Positions 1 to 9,287 of a stretch of DNA of 58,422 nucleotides are shown in pieces. The position numbers and the translations under genes were made by a program. Positions within the stretch are counted from its first letter, which is position 1, and every line of letters starts with the position of its first letter. Origin of the DNA: Lachnospiraceae bacterium (GTDB lineage Bacteria; Bacillota; Clostridia; Lachnospirales; Lachnospiraceae); NCBI GenBank assembly GCA_030524705.1, contig JAUNGD010000018.1, positions 1-58,422 on the forward strand, in the 5' to 3' direction. The notes beneath the pieces were generated by a model. That model was not told the DNA's origin, made no database searches, and saw only the letters and a list, made by a program, of their open reading frames with translations.

Positions 1-2114
1 TTGTTGGATTGCTGTTTCTTCAGGCGTATTGTGATCTGGCTTTGCCTGATTACACTTCCAAGATTGTAAATGAAGGAATTCAGCAGAAGGGAATCGAAGA
101 CGGTGTTCCTGAGAAGATGCGGGAAGAGACGGTGGAAAAGCTGAATCTCTTTCTTGATGAACAGCAGCAGGAATTGCTGCAGAAAAATTATGAAGTACAG
201 GATGGAACTTATGTACTGAAAAAAGGCGTGACAGCAGAAGAGCGGGAAGAGCTGGCTGACGCTTTGATAAAAGCGGAGATGATTGTGACAGCTTTTTCTC
301 AGGACAGCGAACAGATGCAGGCAGTCCGCGAGCAGATGCAGCTGCCGGAGGATGCGGATATTTTGTCCGTACTTTGCAGTCTTCCTGAGTTTATCCGCGG
401 TCAGGCCGTGACAAAAATAGAGGAAAATATCGGCGACATGCCGGAGACGATGGCAGAACAGTCCGCGATTCTTTTTGTCCAGCAGGAATATGCGGAGTTG
501 GGAGAGGATCTGGATCAGATGCAGATCCGGTATTTGATGCGGACAGGCGGAAGTATGCTGCTGGTCGCACTGCTGGCCATGGCGGCTTCAGTGTCTGTTA
601 CTTTTTGTTCGGCCCGGGTGGCGGCCCGTACGGCACATGACCTGAGAAATGATGTTTACCGTAAAGTAATCGGCTTTAACAGCGAAGAATTTAATAAGTT
701 TTCCACTGCGTCGCTGATTACCAGAAGTACCAACGATATTCAGCAGATTCAGATGCTGCTGGCCATGGGATTCCGGCTCATTTTGTATTCTCCGATTCTG
801 GGGATCGGCGGCGTCCTGAAAGTACTGAAGACGGATGTTTCCATGAGCTGGATCATTGCGTTGGCAGTGATACTGATTATGATGGTTATCTTTGTGCTGT
901 TTAAGGTTGCAATGCCCAAATTTACAAAACTGCAGACCTTAATCGATCGTCTGAATCTGGTGACGAGGGAGCTGCTGACCGGTATTATGGTCACGAGGGC
1001 CTTCAGCGCCGAGAAGCATGAGGAGGAACGATTTGAGTCGGCAAACCGGGATCTGACCAAAACAAACCTGTTTGTCAACCGGTGTATGACTTTTATGATG
1101 CCGCTGATGATGCTGATTATGAATGGCGTATCGGTTCTGATCATATATAAGGGCTCTTACGGCGTAGATGCCGGAACGCTGCAGGTCGGCGATATGATGG
1201 CATTTATCCAGTATGCAATGCAGATCATCATGTCCTTCCTGATGATTACCATGATGTCTATTATGATTCCCAGGGCAAATGTGGCGGCGAACCGTATTTA
1301 TGAGGTCTTGAGTACGGAGACCACGATTCATGATCCGAAGGAGCCGAAGACGCCGGATGCGGGAGTAAAAGGCATTGTAGAATTTGACCATGTATCCTTT
1401 GCATATCCAGATGCCGGAGAAAAGGTGCTTGAGGATATTTCGTTTAAGGCGGAAAAGGGCCAGACGGTGGCGTTTATCGGAAGTACCGGCAGCGGCAAGA
1501 GTACGCTGATTAATCTGATCCCGAGATTTTATGATGTGACAGAAGGGTCGGTAAGGGTCGACGGCGTAGATGTGCGGGATATGACGAAGAAGGATCTGTG
1601 CGGCAGACTTGGATACGTACCCCAGAAGAGTACCCTTTTCTCCGGTACCATCGACTCTAACATCCGCTACGGCAAAATGGATGCCACAGAGCAGGAGGTA
1701 AAGGCTGCTGCTGCCATTGCACAGGCAACGGATTTCATAGAAGCGAAGGATGAGCAGTATAATTCACCGATCGCCCAGGGAGGTACGAACGTATCCGGAG
1801 GCCAGAAGCAGAGGCTGTCTATTGCCCGGGCAATCGCAAAGCAGCCGGAGATACTGATCTTCGACGACAGCTTTTCCGCTTTGGACTACAAGACGGACGT
1901 TGCGCTCCGCCGGGCTTTGAAGGAGGCCACGAAGGAGACAACAACATTGATCGTAGCACAGAGAATCAGTACGATTCTTCACGCAGACCAGATTATTGTG
2001 CTGGATGAGGGCAGAATTGCAGGTAAGGGAACCCATGCAGAGCTGATGAAGAGCTGCGAGGTTTACCGGCAGATCGCCACATCTCAGTTGTCAGAGGAGG
2101 AATTGGCAGGATGA
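1..2114 (+). CDS. ABC exporter subunit A (permease-ATPase half transporter), 5' partial
   Basis: This is one half of a type IV (ABCB-like) exporter: a membrane domain fused to an ATPase domain. The reading frame is open to the window edge, so the first residues are missing. After TM1 comes an unusually long hydrophilic stretch of about 150 residues, Glu/Gln rich, before TM2; the loop normally has 20-40 residues. The ATPase domain carries Walker A GSTGSGKST, signature VSGGQKQR and Walker B ILIFDD. The catalytic Glu of Walker B is thus Asp, as in the degenerate subunit of heterodimeric exporters. The stop overlaps the next gene by 4 bases (ATGA), so the two are translationally coupled and probably form the transporter together. 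The substrate (drug, peptide or lipid) cannot be read from the sequence. Confidence 0.93.
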   Translation, partial: VGLLFLQAYCDLALPDYTSKIVNEGIQQKGIEDGVPEKMREETVEKLNLFLDEQQQELLQKNYEVQDGTYVLKKGVTAEEREELADALIKAEMIVTAFSQDSEQMQAVREQMQLPEDADILSVLCSLPEFIRGQAVTKIEENIGDMPETMAEQSAILFVQQEYAELGEDLDQMQIRYLMRTGGSMLLVALLAMAASVSVTFCSARVAARTAHDLRNDVYRKVIGFNSEEFNKFSTASLITRSTNDIQQIQMLLAMGFRLILYSPILGIGGVLKVLKTDVSMSWIIALAVILIMMVIFVLFKVAMPKFTKLQTLIDRLNLVTRELLTGIMVTRAFSAEKHEEERFESANRDLTKTNLFVNRCMTFMMPLMMLIMNGVSVLIIYKGSYGVDAGTLQVGDMMAFIQYAMQIIMSFLMITMMSIMIPRANVAANRIYEVLSTETTIHDPKEPKTPDAGVKGIVEFDHVSFAYPDAGEKVLEDISFKAEKGQTVAFIGSTGSGKSTLINLIPRFYDVTEGSVRVDGVDVRDMTKKDLCGRLGYVPQKSTLFSGTIDSNIRYGKMDATEQEVKAAAAIAQATDFIEAKDEQYNSPIAQGGTNVSGGQKQRLSIARAIAKQPEILIFDDSFSALDYKTDVALRRALKEATKETTTLIVAQRISTILHADQIIVLDEGRIAGKGTHAELMKSCEVYRQIATSQLSEEELAG

Positions 2115-3958
2115 GTGAGACAAGAACAGCAAGACGTCCTCATGGGCCGATGGGCGGTCCGGGGATGAGAGGCGGAGAGAAAGCAAAAGACTTTTCCGGC
2201 AGCATGAAAAAAATCTTTCGTTACATGGGTAAATATAAAATACGTATTCTGATGGTGGCAGTTTTTGCCGTGGCAGGTACGCTTTTCAATATCGTAGGGC
2301 CGAAGATCCTGGGAAAGGCGACGACGGAGCTGTTTAACGGCCTGATCGCCAAGATCGGCGGAACCGGCGGGATCAATTTCGGTAAAATAGGCCAGATCCT
2401 TCTGTCGGTAATGGGCCTGTATTTCTGCAGTGCGGCCTTCTCCTTTATGCAGGGCTTTATCATGACGGGGATTTCCAATGACGTGACGTACAGTCTCAGA
2501 AAGGATATTTCCCAGAAGATCAACCGTCTTCCGCTGAAATATTTTGAGAGCAAAACTACAGGCGAGGTGCTCTCCCGGGTGACGAACGATGTGGATACGC
2601 TTCAGACGAGTCTGAACCAGAGCCTTACGCAGCTGATTACCTCCACGACGACTCTGATTGGCGTGTTTATCATGATGCTCAGCATCAACGTCTGGATGAC
2701 GCTGGCCGCGCTGGTGATCCTGCCGGTATCCATGACGATTATTGGAACGGTCATGAAGCGTTCCCAGAAATTTTTCCGGGGCCAGCAGAAATATCTCGGT
2801 GAGGTAAACGGCCAGATCGAGGAGATTTACGGAGGTCATAACGTTGTCCGGGTATTTAATAAAGAAAATGATGTGGTAGACGAGTTTGAAAAAGTCAATC
2901 AAAAGCTGTATAATACAGCTTGGAAGTCACAATTTTTCTCAGGTATCATGATGCCGATTATGCAGTTTATCGGTAATCTGGGCTACGTAATGGTGGCGAT
3001 CCTGGGAGGCTTCATGGTTATCAAAAATGCTATTGAGGTCGGAGATATCCAGTCCTTCTTCCAGTATATCCGTAATTTCACCCAGCCGATCCAGCAGATC
3101 GCCCAGGTGACGAACATGCTGCAGTCTACGGCTGCTGCATCCGAGCGGATTTTTGAATTCCTGGAAGAGAAGGAAGAGGATCAGACTGTTCCAAATCCGG
3201 TGGACATTGCAAATCTGCGTGGAAATGTTGAGTTTGAGCATGTAAAATTCGGCTATGATCCAGAGCAGGCCATCATCCATGATTTCTCTGCGGATATTAA
3301 GGACGGTCAGAAGATCGCCATTGTTGGGCCGACGGGAGCCGGTAAGACGACCATGGTGAAGCTATTGATGCGGTTCTACGATGTAAATTCTGGCAGCATC
3401 AAGATTGATGGCCACAATGTCCGGGATTTCAACCGCAGCAATCTCCGGGAGATGTTCGGTATGGTACTTCAGGATACATGGCTGTTTTCCGGCACGATCA
3501 TGGAGAATATCCGGTACGGCAGACTGGATGCCACCGATGAGGAGGTCATCGCAGCGGCAAAGGCGGCTCACGTGCACAAATTTATCATGCAGCAGCCGGG
3601 AGGCTATCAGATGGTGCTGAATGAGGAGACGAACAATGTTTCCCAGGGCCAGAAGCAGCTTCTGACCATTGCCCGGGCGATCCTGGCGGACAACAGGATC
3701 CTGATTCTCGACGAGGCGACCTCTTCTGTCGATACGAGAACGGAAACGCAGATTCAGGAGGCAATGGATGCTTTGATGAAGGGCAGAACCAGCTTTATCA
3801 TTGCCCACAGATTGTCTACGATCCGCGATGCAGATCTGATCCTCGTTATGAAGGACGGAGACATTATTGAGCAGGGTAACCACGAGGAACTGATGAGGGC
3901 TGGCGGCTTCTATGCGGGACTGTATAACAGCCAGTTCGAGAAAGCGGAGGCGATTTAA
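2111..3958 (+). CDS. ABC exporter subunit B (permease-ATPase half transporter)
   Basis: 615 aa, the partner of the preceding half transporter. A Gly/Arg-rich cytoplasmic N-terminus precedes six predicted membrane segments and a complete ATPase domain. Walker A is GPTGAGKTT, Walker B is ILILDEATSSVD with the catalytic Glu intact, and the signature is the degenerate VSQGQKQ instead of LSGGQ. Together with the Asp in subunit A this gives one degenerate and one catalytic ATP site. That arrangement is well known in heterodimeric exporters of the BmrCD/TM287-288 type. The ATG overlaps the upstream stop. The export direction follows from the family; the substrate is unknown. Confidence 0.94.
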   Translation: MSETRTARRPHGPMGGPGMRGGEKAKDFSGSMKKIFRYMGKYKIRILMVAVFAVAGTLFNIVGPKILGKATTELFNGLIAKIGGTGGINFGKIGQILLSVMGLYFCSAAFSFMQGFIMTGISNDVTYSLRKDISQKINRLPLKYFESKTTGEVLSRVTNDVDTLQTSLNQSLTQLITSTTTLIGVFIMMLSINVWMTLAALVILPVSMTIIGTVMKRSQKFFRGQQKYLGEVNGQIEEIYGGHNVVRVFNKENDVVDEFEKVNQKLYNTAWKSQFFSGIMMPIMQFIGNLGYVMVAILGGFMVIKNAIEVGDIQSFFQYIRNFTQPIQQIAQVTNMLQSTAAASERIFEFLEEKEEDQTVPNPVDIANLRGNVEFEHVKFGYDPEQAIIHDFSADIKDGQKIAIVGPTGAGKTTMVKLLMRFYDVNSGSIKIDGHNVRDFNRSNLREMFGMVLQDTWLFSGTIMENIRYGRLDATDEEVIAAAKAAHVHKFIMQQPGGYQMVLNEETNNVSQGQKQLLTIARAILADNRILILDEATSSVDTRTETQIQEAMDALMKGRTSFIIAHRLSTIRDADLILVMKDGDIIEQGNHEELMRAGGFYAGLYNSQFEKAEAI

Positions 3959-3959
3959 A

Positions 3960-4565
3960 GTGAAGTATAATATTATTGCGATCGAGCGTGAATATGCGTC
4001 CGGCGGAAACGAGATTGGAGAGAGAATAGCGAGAAGGCTGGATATCCCCTGCTACGGCCAGGAGGTGCTGAACCGGGCGGCGGAGCTGATGCACACAGTA
4101 CCGGAGCGGCTTCTGCACCTGGAGGAGACTACCTCCAACAGTCTGCTGTATTCTTTGGGAATGGCGGCCAAGGTGATGACGGGAGAGCGGGACGGGCTAT
4201 CCGAGGAGGGCGCCCTGTATGTGACCGAGGAGCGTGTCATCAAGGATATGGCTTTGCAGGGACCCTGCGTGATCGTGGGAAGGTGCGCCGGCTGTATCCT
4301 TCAGGACCGCGGCGACGTCCTGCGGGTGTTTATCCACGCAGACCGGGAATTCCGCAGGAAGCGTGCTGTGGAAAATTATGGGATTTCCGAGGAGATTGCG
4401 GACAATACATTAAAACGATACGACCGCAGACGTTCCAATTTCTACCGTGCAAATACGGGCAGAGCCTGGGATGACAAGAAGGGCTATCATCTTGTGCTGG
4501 ACAGCTCCGCGATTGGAATAGAGCAGTGCGTGCGTACGATCTGCAATGTGGCAGAGGGAAAATAG
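3960..4565 (+). CDS. cytidylate-kinase-like protein
   Basis: 201 aa from a GTG one base after the upstream stop, preceded by GCGGAGG 9 bases away; the in-frame ATG further upstream lies inside the exporter gene and is not used. The N-terminus has an (I)xxExxSGGNxIGxxIARRL pattern, which matches the atypical P-loop of the Cytidylate_kin2 family. A conserved GPCVIVGRCAG block and the RR-rich C-terminal half (KRYDRRRSNFYR) also fit. True cytidylate kinases phosphorylate CMP; members of this branch often stand beside transporters and their substrate is not established. It is probably cotranscribed with the exporter and ends at the terminator at 4581. Confidence 0.85.
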   Translation: MKYNIIAIEREYASGGNEIGERIARRLDIPCYGQEVLNRAAELMHTVPERLLHLEETTSNSLLYSLGMAAKVMTGERDGLSEEGALYVTEERVIKDMALQGPCVIVGRCAGCILQDRGDVLRVFIHADREFRRKRAVENYGISEEIADNTLKRYDRRRSNFYRANTGRAWDDKKGYHLVLDSSAIGIEQCVRTICNVAEGK

Positions 4566-4580
4566 AGAAGGAATGAAGGA

Positions 4581-4606
4581 GGCTCCTGCGGATGCAGGGG
4601 CCTTTT
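4581..4606 (+). terminator. intrinsic terminator after exporter operon
   Basis: A 9-bp stem (4581-4589 with 4594-4602, one G-U pair), a GGAT loop, then TTTT. It closes the ABC exporter/kinase operon. Confidence 0.75.
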
Positions 4607-4646
4607 ACAGTTAAAAACGTTATCTTTTCCTTAATATATGCGGCCT

Positions 4647-4673
4647 TTGTTGTAAATAAAAAGTATCTATGAT
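4647..4673 (+). promoter_or_regulatory. candidate promoter for secreted repeat protein
   Basis: TTGTTG (4647-4652) and TATGAT (4668-4673) are separated by 15 bases, shorter than ideal, in an AT-rich patch directly upstream of a strong RBS. Weak call. Confidence 0.35.
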
Positions 4674-4707
4674 ATTATTTATTATAAATATTATATGGAG
4701 GTGTTTT

Positions 4708-6474
4708 ATGAGCAGATTTAAGATATTTTCCACAAGGACGGCGGCGGCAGTTTTATCCGCAGCGATGATGCTCCAGGGAACGGCAATGGCGGCTCCGCTG
4801 GATGAGCTGAGTGAGGTTTTGGAAAATCAGCAGGAGCTGAAGGCAGATTCTTTATTGGAGGAGACACTTGGATGGTCTGAGCTGAAGGAAGCGATGGGGG
4901 ACAATGGCCTGCAAATTCAGTTAAAGACCGGCTTTGATCCGCAGACTGCGGCGGCGCTGGGAGAAGAGCTTCTGGAAAAGGGATACGGGGCTTTGAGCCT
5001 GCAGATTGATAAGAAGCTGGAAAAGTGGCTTCTGGGAGCCAGTCTTGGCTCTGAGGAGGATTCACTTCTGGATATCAGCCTTTACGGGGATACACAGCAG
5101 CTTGCGCTGTCTCTGCCGCAGTTTTATGCAGGCGCTTTGGCATTGAAGGCGGGGAATTTTAAAGAGCAGCTTCTGAATTCTGACCTGGCGGTGATTCTGG
5201 GAATCACAGAGGAAGATGCATCGCAGATACCGGAATTCGATATGAGCTTTTATCCAGAGGAAGACAGTCTGGATGAGATTACCGGAGTGTTCGGCGGCAT
5301 GAAGGAACGGCTGGAGGATAAGGCCGAAGAGATGAAGGAGGATTTTCAGGTAGAAAAGACGGAGTCCGGGGATATGACCACATACGCTGTCACGGTTGAT
5401 ACGGCGGATGTCATGGATATATACGAGATTGTTTTTGAGGAATATATTTCCCTCTTTACAAATTCGGGGCTGGCTTTCTCAGTGACAGATCTGAGTGAGA
5501 TGAACGCAGATCTTGACCAGATGCTGTCTGAGATGGAATCTCTGCTGGGAGAGTCCATTACAATGGATTTTGATGTCAGAGACGGCCTGCTGGAGAAGAT
5601 CAGCTATGATCTGTATATAGATACTGCTGCTCTGGAGCAGGAGGAGGAGACCATTGAGACAAGTGTTATAGAAGAGATTGCGGCAAAAGCGGGAGAGGCG
5701 TCGGATGCAGTGCCATCACAGAGCAAGGCAGCGGACGAGAACGCCGCGGGGGAGATCACAGCAGAGAGCGGAGCAGCGGATGAGAATGCCGCGGATGAGA
5801 CAGCAGCAGAGAGCGGAGTAATGGATGTGAACGCCGCAGAGGAGACTGCAGCTGCAGAACCGATCATGCAGGTGGAGGGAAGCTTCCGAGGATACGTTTC
5901 CTATGAGATCATCTATACTGACCCGGCGCAGCCGGCAAAGGGCTTTGAGATTAGAGTCAAGGCAGAAGATGAGAACAGTGCGGAGCAGGCAGTGATTTTG
6001 ATGAATTATGCGACAGAGACGGAGGGAACGACAGAGACCTCCACGCTTTCTCTTGATCTTCAGGAGAATGATGAAAGCATTTATTCCGGTACGCTGTATA
6101 CAGCTTCCTTCGATTCGGCTACCGGAGACCTGGATGCAGTATTTTCTATTGTAAATGAAGACAGCGCTGTGGGGCTGAAGCTTGACGGTACGTTTACGGA
6201 GATCGAAAAGGGAAAGAGCTTTGTACTGAACGTCGACGAGCTTTCCATGACGGCTGACGGAGAAAAGGCCGGATTGAACGCAGAGGTACGGGTAAGCGCG
6301 GATCCGGGCGAGATCGCTGCACCGGCAGATTCCAGAGTAGTTCTGGAGCTGACCCAGGGCGGACTTCTGGATCTGGTGAATGAGATTTCCGCAAATGCGC
6401 AGGCATGGAGCGCGCAGTTTGAGCCGGAGCTTGAGACAGAGCTTGAGAATCTGGAATCAGAGGTAATCGGATGA
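4708..6474 (+). CDS. secreted protein with Ala/Glu-rich tandem repeat, function unknown
   Basis: 588 aa from the ATG that follows GGAGG at 4697-4701; the ORF is open 13 codons further up but without an RBS. Residues 1-28 form a signal peptide (positive N-terminus, hydrophobic core, AMAAP cleavage region). The mature part is acidic and rich in Leu/Glu, with no domain I recognise; its long alternating amphipathic segments resemble LolA/LppX-like or DUF-type secreted proteins, but I cannot assign it. Residues 341-385 are three imperfect copies of a 15-residue Ala/Glu repeat (DNA 5728-5862). No lipobox or sortase motif is seen. The stop overlaps the start of the aldo/keto reductase by 4 bases. 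Confidence 0.88.
   Translation: MSRFKIFSTRTAAAVLSAAMMLQGTAMAAPLDELSEVLENQQELKADSLLEETLGWSELKEAMGDNGLQIQLKTGFDPQTAAALGEELLEKGYGALSLQIDKKLEKWLLGASLGSEEDSLLDISLYGDTQQLALSLPQFYAGALALKAGNFKEQLLNSDLAVILGITEEDASQIPEFDMSFYPEEDSLDEITGVFGGMKERLEDKAEEMKEDFQVEKTESGDMTTYAVTVDTADVMDIYEIVFEEYISLFTNSGLAFSVTDLSEMNADLDQMLSEMESLLGESITMDFDVRDGLLEKISYDLYIDTAALEQEEETIETSVIEEIAAKAGEASDAVPSQSKAADENAAGEITAESGAADENAADETAAESGVMDVNAAEETAAAEPIMQVEGSFRGYVSYEIIYTDPAQPAKGFEIRVKAEDENSAEQAVILMNYATETEGTTETSTLSLDLQENDESIYSGTLYTASFDSATGDLDAVFSIVNEDSAVGLKLDGTFTEIEKGKSFVLNVDELSMTADGEKAGLNAEVRVSADPGEIAAPADSRVVLELTQGGLLDLVNEISANAQAWSAQFEPELETELENLESEVIG
5728..5862 (+). repeat. 45-bp in-frame tandem repeat, 3 imperfect copies
   Basis: Units 5728-5772, 5773-5817 and 5818-5862 encode AADENAAGEITAESG and two diverged copies. 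The array keeps the frame and forms a flexible acidic linker. Confidence 0.85.
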
Positions 6475-7316
6475 AAATAGAAAAAACAATCAAACTGAAC
6501 AATGGAATTCACATGGATCGGATCGGCCTGGGATGCTGGGAAAGCCACGGGCCGGAGGCCGTTGAGGCGATCTGCTGTGCGCTGGACGCGGGGTACCGCC
6601 GGATTGATACGGCAATGTACTACAAGAATGAGACGGACGTGGCAGAGGGCATCAAAAGGGGCGGCGTAGACCGCAGGGATTTATTTGTTGCAACAAAAAT
6701 CTGGTACGAGGATATGTGCGAAGGACGGCAGGAGGAGACCTTTTACCGCAGCCTCGAAAATCTGGGGCTGGATTACGTAGATATGTATTATCTGCACTGG
6801 CCCATCGGAGAGGTGACGCAGTCCTGGCGGGTGCTGGAGCGTTTGTACGAGGCCGGAAAGATCCGTGCTATCAGCATCTGCAATTTCCAGAAGCTGCATC
6901 TGGAAAAGCTGCTGCTGAAGGCAAATGTCTGCCCGGCGGTCAACCAGATCGAGAGCAATCCGCGTTTCCAGCAAAATGAGATCGTGGAATTCTGCCACCG
7001 AGAGGGAATTGTGCCCGAGGCCTGGGGCCCTTTGGGGAAGGGCCGGGATCTTGCGCTTCCCCAGCTTCAGGAGCTGGCTTTGAAATATGAGAAGTCACCT
7101 GCACAGATCATTCTGCGCTGGCATCTTCAGAGAGGGCTGACGGTGATTCCGAAGTCGGTTCATGAAGAACGGATCCGCCAGAATCAGGATATTTTTGATT
7201 TTGAATTAGAAGCAGGGGACATGGAGGCGATCAATGCGCTGGATACCGGACTTTCTCAGCGCACGCCGCCGGCGCCGTACCATTATGATGCGGTGAGTGA
7301 AGGAACAGTCTTTTAA
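6471..7316 (+). CDS. aldo/keto reductase
   Basis: 281 aa, NAD(P)H-dependent oxidoreductase with a TIM-barrel fold, typical length for the AKR family. The catalytic tetrad is visible: Asp46 and Tyr51 in DTAMYYKNE, Lys76 in ATKIW, His109 in YLHWP. The cofactor end has PKSVHEERIRQN. The family reduces aldehydes and ketones such as 2,5-diketogluconate or methylglyoxal; the physiological substrate is unknown. The ATG overlaps the upstream stop (ATGA). The pairing with a secreted repeat protein is odd and gives no functional hint. The gene ends at a terminator shared with the convergent btuD. Confidence 0.95.
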   Translation: MKIEKTIKLNNGIHMDRIGLGCWESHGPEAVEAICCALDAGYRRIDTAMYYKNETDVAEGIKRGGVDRRDLFVATKIWYEDMCEGRQEETFYRSLENLGLDYVDMYYLHWPIGEVTQSWRVLERLYEAGKIRAISICNFQKLHLEKLLLKANVCPAVNQIESNPRFQQNEIVEFCHREGIVPEAWGPLGKGRDLALPQLQELALKYEKSPAQIILRWHLQRGLTVIPKSVHEERIRQNQDIFDFELEAGDMEAINALDTGLSQRTPPAPYHYDAVSEGTVF

Positions 7317-7343
7317 ACGGAAAAAATATTACAGTATAAAAAC

Positions 7344-7371
7344 TCCCGGCTGCTAAGGCCGGGAATTTTTT
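7344..7371. terminator. bidirectional terminator between convergent genes
   Basis: TCCCGGC (7344-7350) pairs with GCCGGGA (7358-7364), flanked by A-rich sequence on one side and TTTTTT on the other. It can serve both the reductase (plus) and btuD (minus). Confidence 0.8.
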
Positions 7372-8161
7372 ATGAATCCTTTGCAATTTCTCTCTGGATA
7401 TGAAGCGGATGATACGTAATGTTGATCATTCCGTATTTGTCCCTGCTGATGGATGCGTCCACCTCGTACAGGTCTTTTATGAGCTCTTCTGTAATCACTT
7501 CCTCCGGCGTACCGCTTGCCACGATCTGTCCGGCCTTGAGAGCGTAAATTTTGTCGCAGTAGGCCGCTGCGATATTCAGATCGTGGAAGGCCCCGATCAC
7601 CATGATTCCCAGATTCTTGACAATATCGAGAAGCTGAAGCTGGTATTTGATGTCAAGATGATTCGTCGGCTCGTCCAGGATGAGGCTTTCTGTCTTCTGA
7701 GCAAGCGCGCGGGCCAGAATGATACGCTGCTGCTCTCCGCCGGAAAGCGTGGAAAACACACGTCCGCGGTAATTCTGCATTCCGACTTTTTTCAGACATT
7801 CCTCCACGATCCGGTAATCCTCTGGATTGTCACGTTCCATTGTCTTTTTATGAGGGGCACGTCCCATCAGTACGATTTCCTCGATGGAAAATTCAAAATT
7901 GTAGTAGTTGTGCTGGGATACTACCGCAAGCCTTTTCGCCGTTTCCTTTACCCGGTATTGATCCAGGCTCTTCCCGTCCATCATCACGACGCCGCCCGTG
8001 GGCTTTAATACCCGGTAGATGCATTTGAGCAGCGTGCTCTTTCCGCTGCCGTTCGGCCCGATGATTCCGATAAACTCCTTATTCGAAACATTGAGGCTGA
8101 TTCCCTTCAGGATCTGATTGCCGCTCAGCTCCATTTTCACATTTGAGGCCGCTATATTCAT
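7370..8161 (-). CDS. btuD: corrinoid ABC transporter, ATP-binding protein
   Basis: 263 aa, cytoplasmic ATPase of a type II importer (FecE/BtuD family). Walker A is GPNGSGKST at residues 35-43, signature LSGGEQQR about residue 145, Walker B SLILDEPTNHLD. The start has GGAGG upstream and overlaps the permease stop by 4 bases. By sequence alone it could serve iron-siderophore, haem or B12; the cobalamin riboswitch in front of the operon points to cobalamin or a related corrinoid. Confidence 0.88.
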   Translation of the reverse strand: MNIAASNVKMELSGNQILKGISLNVSNKEFIGIIGPNGSGKSTLLKCIYRVLKPTGGVVMMDGKSLDQYRVKETAKRLAVVSQHNYYNFEFSIEEIVLMGRAPHKKTMERDNPEDYRIVEECLKKVGMQNYRGRVFSTLSGGEQQRIILARALAQKTESLILDEPTNHLDIKYQLQLLDIVKNLGIMVIGAFHDLNIAAAYCDKIYALKAGQIVASGTPEEVITEELIKDLYEVDASISRDKYGMINITYHPLHIQREIAKDS

Positions 8162-9243
8162 GAACGTTCACCTCCAAAACCGTAGGATCTCTTCACCAGA
8201 AGATAGATAAAGCAGGGAGCGCCGATCATGGATACGAGAATGCCGATTGGCACTTCCGTCTTGGGGATAATGACCCTGCAGGCCACGTCCGCCCAGATCA
8301 GGAAAATGGACCCGGACAGGGCGGAGATCGGAAGCAGGCGCTTGTGATCCGTGCCGAAAAACATCCGCACGACATGGGGAATGATGAGTCCCACAAAGCC
8401 GATGATGCCCGCGGAATATACGACAAAGCCGATCACGATGGAGGATACCACAAGGTATAGCTGGCGGTATCTGTGCAGGTCTGTTCCCAGGGTGATGGAC
8501 ACCTCGTCCCCCAGCAGCATCATGTTTAATATGCGGTACTGGCTGCAAAAGAACAGGGTGGCCAGGAACACGCAGGGAAGGATCACCACGATATTTTCCC
8601 ATTTTGCGCCGGCCATGCTGCCCATGAGCCAGAAGGTCACAGTCTGGATTCCGTTTTTTTCACCTGCAATAAAAACAATAAAATTCGAAAATGCGCTGCA
8701 TACGGAGCTTAATGCTGTACCGGCCAGCAGCAGGCGGATTGAGTTTGCCCTGCCGCCGATATTGGCCGTCATCTGAACCAGCAGTGAGATGCAAAAAGCG
8801 CCGATAAAAGCACAGATTCCGATGGCATTGGAGCCCAGCAGGGCGTTCACGCCGAAGAAAATGGCGACGGTGGCTCCCAGGGACGCCCCGGAGGATATAC
8901 CGAGCACATAAGGGTCGGCCAGCGGATTCTTCACAATGGCCTGCATGACAACGCCTGCGACGGCCAGCCCCATTCCCACGCCGGTAGCCAGCAGGATCCG
9001 GGGCAGGCGGATGAACCATACAATATCTGACATGGCCCCCGTGCCGTAAATCTCTGGGTCTCCTACGCCAAAAATCTTGTACAGGATGACGCGGTAAACG
9101 TCGGTCACGGACAGATCCACAGAGCCGATGGTGACTGCCGTCAGAATCGACAGGATCAGTACGCCAATCAGAAGGATGATGGCCAAAACATAAACCGGTT
9201 TTCCGTGAAAAACACCGTTTTTAAAATCTGGTTTTCGTTTCAT
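8158..9243 (-). CDS. btuC: corrinoid ABC transporter, FecCD-family permease
   Basis: 361 aa integral membrane protein with about ten hydrophobic segments, typical length of the FecCD family. Characteristic blocks include RLPRILLATGVGMGLAVAG, NPLADPYVLGISSGASLGA and the C-terminal GFVGLIIPHVVRM. It forms the channel of the importer as a homodimer. The ATG has only a weak Shine-Dalgarno (AAG-rich), and translation may depend partly on btuF 44 bases upstream. The specificity call rests on the riboswitch. Confidence 0.9.
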   Translation of the reverse strand: MKRKPDFKNGVFHGKPVYVLAIILLIGVLILSILTAVTIGSVDLSVTDVYRVILYKIFGVGDPEIYGTGAMSDIVWFIRLPRILLATGVGMGLAVAGVVMQAIVKNPLADPYVLGISSGASLGATVAIFFGVNALLGSNAIGICAFIGAFCISLLVQMTANIGGRANSIRLLLAGTALSSVCSAFSNFIVFIAGEKNGIQTVTFWLMGSMAGAKWENIVVILPCVFLATLFFCSQYRILNMMLLGDEVSITLGTDLHRYRQLYLVVSSIVIGFVVYSAGIIGFVGLIIPHVVRMFFGTDHKRLLPISALSGSIFLIWADVACRVIIPKTEVPIGILVSMIGAPCFIYLLVKRSYGFGGERS

Positions 9244-9287
9244 TTTTCTGTTTGTTCTATCTTATGCTTGCCTTCTGTTATTTTGTT

